Shown piece after piece: positions 6,271 to 8,440 of a stretch of DNA of 8,440 nucleotides. Each line of letters opens with the position of its first letter. The stretch's first letter is position 1. Source of the stretch: Bryobacterales bacterium (GTDB lineage Bacteria; Acidobacteriota; Terriglobia; Bryobacterales; Bryobacteraceae); assembly GCA_003164075.1 (NCBI GenBank), contig PLRZ01000710.1, positions 1 through 8,440 on the forward strand, given 5' to 3'. Below the pieces are notes generated by a model. The model saw only the letters and a program-made list of their open reading frames with translations, was not told the DNA's origin and made no database searches. Position numbers and translations under genes: made by a program.

Positions 6271-6291
6271 GTTGTTTTGATAGGAAACTAC

Positions 6292-6525
6292 ATGGACCTT
6301 TTCGAGGCAATTCAAAAGCTCTATGCCGAAAAAGAAAGCCTGCTGCGCGCGATCTCCGCGCTGGAGACACTGCAGGCGAGCGACACGAAGGGAACGGTTG
6401 AGATCGGCCGTACGAAGCGCGGACGCAAATCGATGGATCCTGAGGAGCGGCAGGAGGTTTCGTTGCGCATGAAGAAGTATTGGGCCAGTCGCCGGGTTTC
6501 CACCGCGCAAGGCAGGTCCCGCTAA
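6292..6525 (+). CDS. Small coiled-coil/basic protein, unknown function
   Basis: 77 residues starting at ATG 6292, preceded by TAGGAAA at good spacing; an upstream in-frame TTG at 6277 overlaps that binding site and is less likely. Residues 1-29 (IQKLYAEKESLLRAISALET) form a helix with coiled-coil character. Residues 43-68 are rich in Arg/Lys, with the pattern RGRKSM..EERQEVS.RMKKYWASRR. Similar short proteins with an R-rich, YWA.RR ending recur in Acidobacteria, as I remember them, with no known function. The basic tail suggests nucleic-acid binding. It precedes the ECF sigma gene by 51 bases on the same strand and probably shares its transcript, so it might modulate that sigma factor or act independently. 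No membrane segment, zinc-binding cysteines or anti-sigma motif is seen. Confidence 0.75.
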   Translation: MDLFEAIQKLYAEKESLLRAISALETLQASDTKGTVEIGRTKRGRKSMDPEERQEVSLRMKKYWASRRVSTAQGRSR

Positions 6526-6576
6526 GGGTGCAGGCCGGCCAGCCATGCCGATATCGGGACCCCACGGAAACGTGCC

Positions 6577-7167
6577 ATGAGTAGTTCCACGGGAGGTGAG
6601 ATTACACGGCTGTTGAACGGCGCGCGAGCCGGCAACTCCGGTGACCGCGAACAGTTGGCCGTTTTGGTGCACGCCGAGTTGCGCAAGATCGCGGCCAGAA
6701 TGATGGATTCCGAACGGACCGATCATACGTTGCAAGCCACCGTGCTGGCCGACGATGCCTATATGGGTCTGGTGGGGCAAGCCAACCAGAACTGGCAAAA
6801 CCGGGCGCACTTTTTCGCCGTTGCCGCCTATGCCATGCGCCAAATCCTGGTAGACCACAGCCGCAGGAAGAATGCCCTCAAGCGCGGGGGACCGCTCGAG
6901 CATCTGGAGGATCCCGGCCTGGTCACCGACACCATTCGAGATCCCGAGACCATCCTGGCGCTGGACCAGGCACTGACCCGCCTGGAGAAGAAAGACCACC
7001 GGCAGGCCAAGGTTGTGGAACTGCGCTACTTCGGCGGCTTGACGGAGGAGGAGATTGCAGAGGTCTGGAATCTCTCCCTGCGCACGGTCAAGCGCGAGTG
7101 GTCGGTAGCCCGCGCCTGGCTGTTCGCGGAATTAACACGCGGCCACGGGCGCGGGAGTAAGGGCTGA
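6577..7167 (+). CDS. ECF-family RNA polymerase sigma factor (HTLQ type)
   Basis: 196-residue alternative sigma factor that would direct RNA polymerase to a limited promoter set. Region 2 spans about 5-100, with GEITRLLNGARAGN, ELRKIAARMM, DHTLQATVLADDAY (49-62), RAHFFAVAAYAMRQILVDHS (76-95) and RRKNALKRGG. Region 4 spans 126-188, with VVELRYFGGLTEEEIAEV (146-163) and the DNA-contacting LSLRTVKREWSVARAWL (166-182). This is the family named 'RNA polymerase sigma-70 factor, ECF subfamily' (TIGR02999 type), expanded in Acidobacteria and Planctomycetes. The usual HTLQPT.LV.EAYLRLV stretch is slightly altered here (HTLQATVLADDAYMGLV). In these phyla a Ser/Thr kinase gene often follows. Here the next gene is convergent and ends 10 bases away, so no kinase or anti-sigma partner is adjacent. 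The start is ATG with a weak binding site; the length matches the family. Confidence 0.95.
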   Translation: MSSSTGGEITRLLNGARAGNSGDREQLAVLVHAELRKIAARMMDSERTDHTLQATVLADDAYMGLVGQANQNWQNRAHFFAVAAYAMRQILVDHSRRKNALKRGGPLEHLEDPGLVTDTIRDPETILALDQALTRLEKKDHRQAKVVELRYFGGLTEEEIAEVWNLSLRTVKREWSVARAWLFAELTRGHGRGSKG

Positions 7168-7177
7168 GACGCCGGGT

Positions 7178-7321
7178 TTACTGCAGTTGATCGGGCGGAT
7201 GCGTTGGGGACGGGGTCGACGGGGGAACGGTTGCGGCACCACTTTCGGCAACGTGGAGGGGCGCCGTTTCCGGTTCGGTCAGCACGTCCGGAGGAAGAGG
7301 ATCTAGCACGTTTTGTTGCAT
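7178..7321 (-). CDS. 47-residue Pro/Ser/Thr-rich peptide next to a glycosyltransferase
   Basis: Small protein starting at ATG 7321 with an excellent AAAGGAGA binding site 5 bases upstream, placed 13 bases after the glycosyltransferase stop, so the two are probably co-transcribed. Its composition is unusual: 11 Pro, 8 Ser/Thr, 6 Asp/Glu, no Lys, Arg or Cys. The first half (residues 1-22) has spaced Leu/Pro/Asp, like a leader. The second half holds a mucin-like stretch, ATVPPSTPSPTHPP (30-43), of the type O-glycosyltransferases modify. There is no signal peptide or membrane segment. I do not recognise the family. It may be the acceptor or precursor of the neighbouring enzyme, but that is inference. 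The longer in-frame upstream extension (to 7426) lies inside the glycosyltransferase gene and lacks a binding site. Confidence 0.7.
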   Translation of the reverse strand: MQQNVLDPLPPDVLTEPETAPLHVAESGAATVPPSTPSPTHPPDQLQ

Positions 7322-7326
7322 GAGGT

Positions 7327-7334
7327 TCTCCTTT
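7327..7334 (-). promoter_or_regulatory. Strong ribosome binding site that fixes the small-peptide start
   Basis: On the minus strand AAAGGAGA stands 5 bases before the ATG at 7321 and directly abuts the TAG stop of the glycosyltransferase gene. It is the best Shine-Dalgarno match I found in the window. It selects the short 47-residue start and suggests the peptide is made at a higher rate than its neighbours. Confidence 0.85.
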
Positions 7335-8240
7335 CTAACAGGTGAGGGTGAACTGCTGAAAAAACCAGTCGTCGTCGAACCGCCGGGCGCGCACCACCTC
7401 AGCCCGCCGCGAAAACACGTTGGCATCGAGCATCATGGCCATGGCGGCGGGAAACGAATCGTAGACGCGCAAGGCGCTCACAACACGCTCCAGGCGTTCC
7501 CGGTTGAAATGCACCACCGCCATGCGAAGGCGGTTGTGCACCACCGACACCCATTGAGCCGGATACGGCGCCGCGGTGCGAAACAGGTGGCCCACCTCGA
7601 TTTGCGGCGCCACCAGAAGCCGATAACCCAACAGCCAGAGCCGGCAACTCAGTTCCGCATCGTTGCCGCCCAATTGACGCATGTCCGGGTCATAGCCGCC
7701 GGAGCGCAGGAAGACATCGCGCCGCATGGCCAAGAAACAGCCGGGAAGCACCGGTACCGGCTGCGGCTGGGAACCCTGTTTGCGTCGCCAAGAGGTGTGC
7801 AGATTCGGACCGGTCACGTCCAAGCCAAATCCGCGGCGTATTGGTTCCGCAAGGCTATAGACGCCAGGGGCCACGGCGCCCACGCACTCGTCGTGCAACG
7901 CATCGCAAAGCGGTTCATGCCACCCGGCCGGCGCACGCACGTGCGCGTCGGCGAAAAGAATGATGTCTCCGCTACTGTGGGACGCGCCGTAGTTGCGGGC
8001 TCGCGCCACGCCAAGGTCCGTGGAGCGGAGCACCAGCACGTCCGGCAATTCATCCAGAAACGCCGTGGAACCGTCGGTGGAGGAATCGTCGACCACTATG
8101 ATTTCCCCCCGGTCCGGAGGAAGCGTCGCCAGCACATTCGTAACAGTAGCCTGCAACTCGCTTCCCTCATTGCGCGAAATAATCACCACGCTTACGGTGG
8201 GACGCGCAGGCAAGGCGCCTTCCCGCTCAAGGTCGGGCAT
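7335..8240 (-). CDS. Family 2 glycosyltransferase with polypeptide-GalNAc-transferase-like motifs
   Basis: 301 residues counted from ATG 8240; an in-frame TTG at 8264 would add eight residues, and neither start has a clear binding site. The GT-A fold begins with TVSVVIISRNEGSELQATV (15-33), followed by IIVVDDSSTDGS (47-58) for nucleotide-sugar binding and LGVARARNYGA (76-86). IILFADAHV (93-101) carries a D-x-H metal motif, followed by GWHEPL. Residues 168-221 read GCFLAMRRDVFLRSGGYD, then GGNDAELSCRLW, then VGHLFR. D-x-H, the W/L-GG-N/E-ELS-R-W block and VGH.FR are hallmarks of eukaryotic polypeptide N-acetylgalactosaminyltransferases and relatives. The C-terminal lectin domain of those enzymes is absent, and no membrane segment or signal is seen, so it is cytoplasmic. 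Donor and acceptor are unknown. The Ser/Thr/Pro-rich peptide encoded immediately downstream is an attractive acceptor. Confidence 0.92.
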   Translation of the reverse strand: MPDLEREGALPARPTVSVVIISRNEGSELQATVTNVLATLPPDRGEIIVVDDSSTDGSTAFLDELPDVLVLRSTDLGVARARNYGASHSSGDIILFADAHVRAPAGWHEPLCDALHDECVGAVAPGVYSLAEPIRRGFGLDVTGPNLHTSWRRKQGSQPQPVPVLPGCFLAMRRDVFLRSGGYDPDMRQLGGNDAELSCRLWLLGYRLLVAPQIEVGHLFRTAAPYPAQWVSVVHNRLRMAVVHFNRERLERVVSALRVYDSFPAAMAMMLDANVFSRRAEVVRARRFDDDWFFQQFTLTC

Positions 8241-8366
8241 GATTGGAATGATAGCAATATTCAAAATACCCGGCAGACACTATCACAAACAGTGCCGCCT
8301 GTTTTGCTCCGCTTCACAAAGCTGAAACCAGCCGGCGGATCCGCACTACTATTCGGTAGGGAGATC

Positions 8367-8383
8367 CCCCGGCTCTGCCGGGG
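8367..8383. repeat. GC-rich hairpin, possible REP-like unit
   Basis: CCCCGGC (8367-8373), loop TCT and GCCGGGG (8377-8383) form a perfect 7-bp stem. Hairpins of the form CCCCGGC-TNT-GCCGGGG recur as dispersed palindromes in many GC-rich bacteria, often linked to Y1 (RAYT) transposases; none is visible here. It lies upstream of the glycosyltransferase start, so it is not that gene's terminator. It could end a transcript entering from the right. Confidence 0.4.
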
Positions 8384-8414
8384 AGGCAGTAGAAGTTCAG
8401 AACTCCTGAGGTCG

Positions 8415-8438
8415 CCCCGCAATTTCAAACTGGCGGGG
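8415..8438. repeat. Second inverted repeat at the right edge
   Basis: CCCCGC (8415-8420) and GCGGGG (8433-8438) form a 6-bp stem around a 12-base A/T-richer loop, 31 bases after the previous hairpin. Two stems in a row suit a repeat cluster or a terminator region of a gene beyond the window. The edge prevents a decision. Confidence 0.3.
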
Positions 8439-8440
8439 AA

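Larger units (their letters stand above)
5907..6291. other. Divergent intergenic region between the GH51 gene and the small-protein/sigma pair
   Basis: This 385-base stretch must hold both promoters. I see no credible gene; the longest plus-strand frame (5946-6170) has no family resemblance and no binding site. Toward GH51 a CATAAT hexamer lies about 15 bases before its start, without a clear -35 partner. Toward the small protein there is a palindrome (6071-6080), an inverted repeat ACGGAT (6097-6102) / ATCCGT (6113-6118) with a T-rich loop, an extended -10 promoter (6165-6173) and a structured leader, some of which are annotated separately. Confidence 0.5.

Noticed and set aside
7932..7947. 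CGCACGTGCG palindrome within the glycosyltransferase gene
   Set aside because: Lies in conserved coding sequence (D-A-H-V-R-A) and lacks parS arms; expected by chance in GC-rich codons.
1..8440. CRISPR array, tRNA or rRNA genes
   Set aside because: No regularly spaced repeats, no cloverleaf with a TTCGANNC arm and no rRNA-like stretch were found on either strand by eye.

Overview
The window reads as a GC-rich chromosomal segment of a soil-type bacterium, most likely an Acidobacteriota member close to the Bryobacterales/Solibacter group. That placement is inferred from three things: an ECF sigma factor of the HTLQ-type family that is expanded in that phylum, a short basic protein with an RGRKSM...YWASRR tail, and a secreted enzyme with an INRRNFLRAASAAG twin-arginine leader. 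No sequence in the window proves the taxonomy.

Left part (149-2030). A complete 3-methyladenine DNA glycosylase gene runs leftward. The last codons of this gene contain GTTTCACGTGAAAC, the core of the near-universal ParB-binding parS site. To its right lie two damaged toxin-antitoxin modules. The first (plus strand) keeps only the C-terminal part of a BrnT-like toxin, overlapping an intact helix-turn-helix antitoxin gene. The second (minus strand) has an intact 62-residue antitoxin gene overlapping a RelE/ParE toxin gene that carries a one-base frameshift. In both modules the antitoxin is intact and the toxin is broken.

Middle part (2008-5906, all minus strand). A large polytopic membrane protein of GT-C/PTPS-related type, with a periplasm-sized soluble domain, lies downstream of a Tat-exported GH51 alpha-L-arabinofuranosidase. 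They are separated by 155 bases holding two copies of a short repeat. The antitoxin start codon lies inside the 3' end of the membrane-protein gene.

Right part (5907-8440). A 385-base intergenic region holds a short palindrome, an extended -10 promoter candidate and a leader that may fold in two mutually exclusive ways. It precedes a 77-residue coiled-coil/basic protein and an ECF sigma factor. Meeting these tail to tail is a minus-strand pair: a family 2 glycosyltransferase with polypeptide-GalNAc-transferase-like motifs, followed after 13 bases by a strongly initiated 47-residue peptide that is rich in Pro/Ser/Thr and has no Lys or Arg. This enzyme-peptide pair is the best candidate here for an undescribed system, possibly a glycosylated small peptide. 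The right edge holds GC-rich hairpins that look like dispersed repeats.
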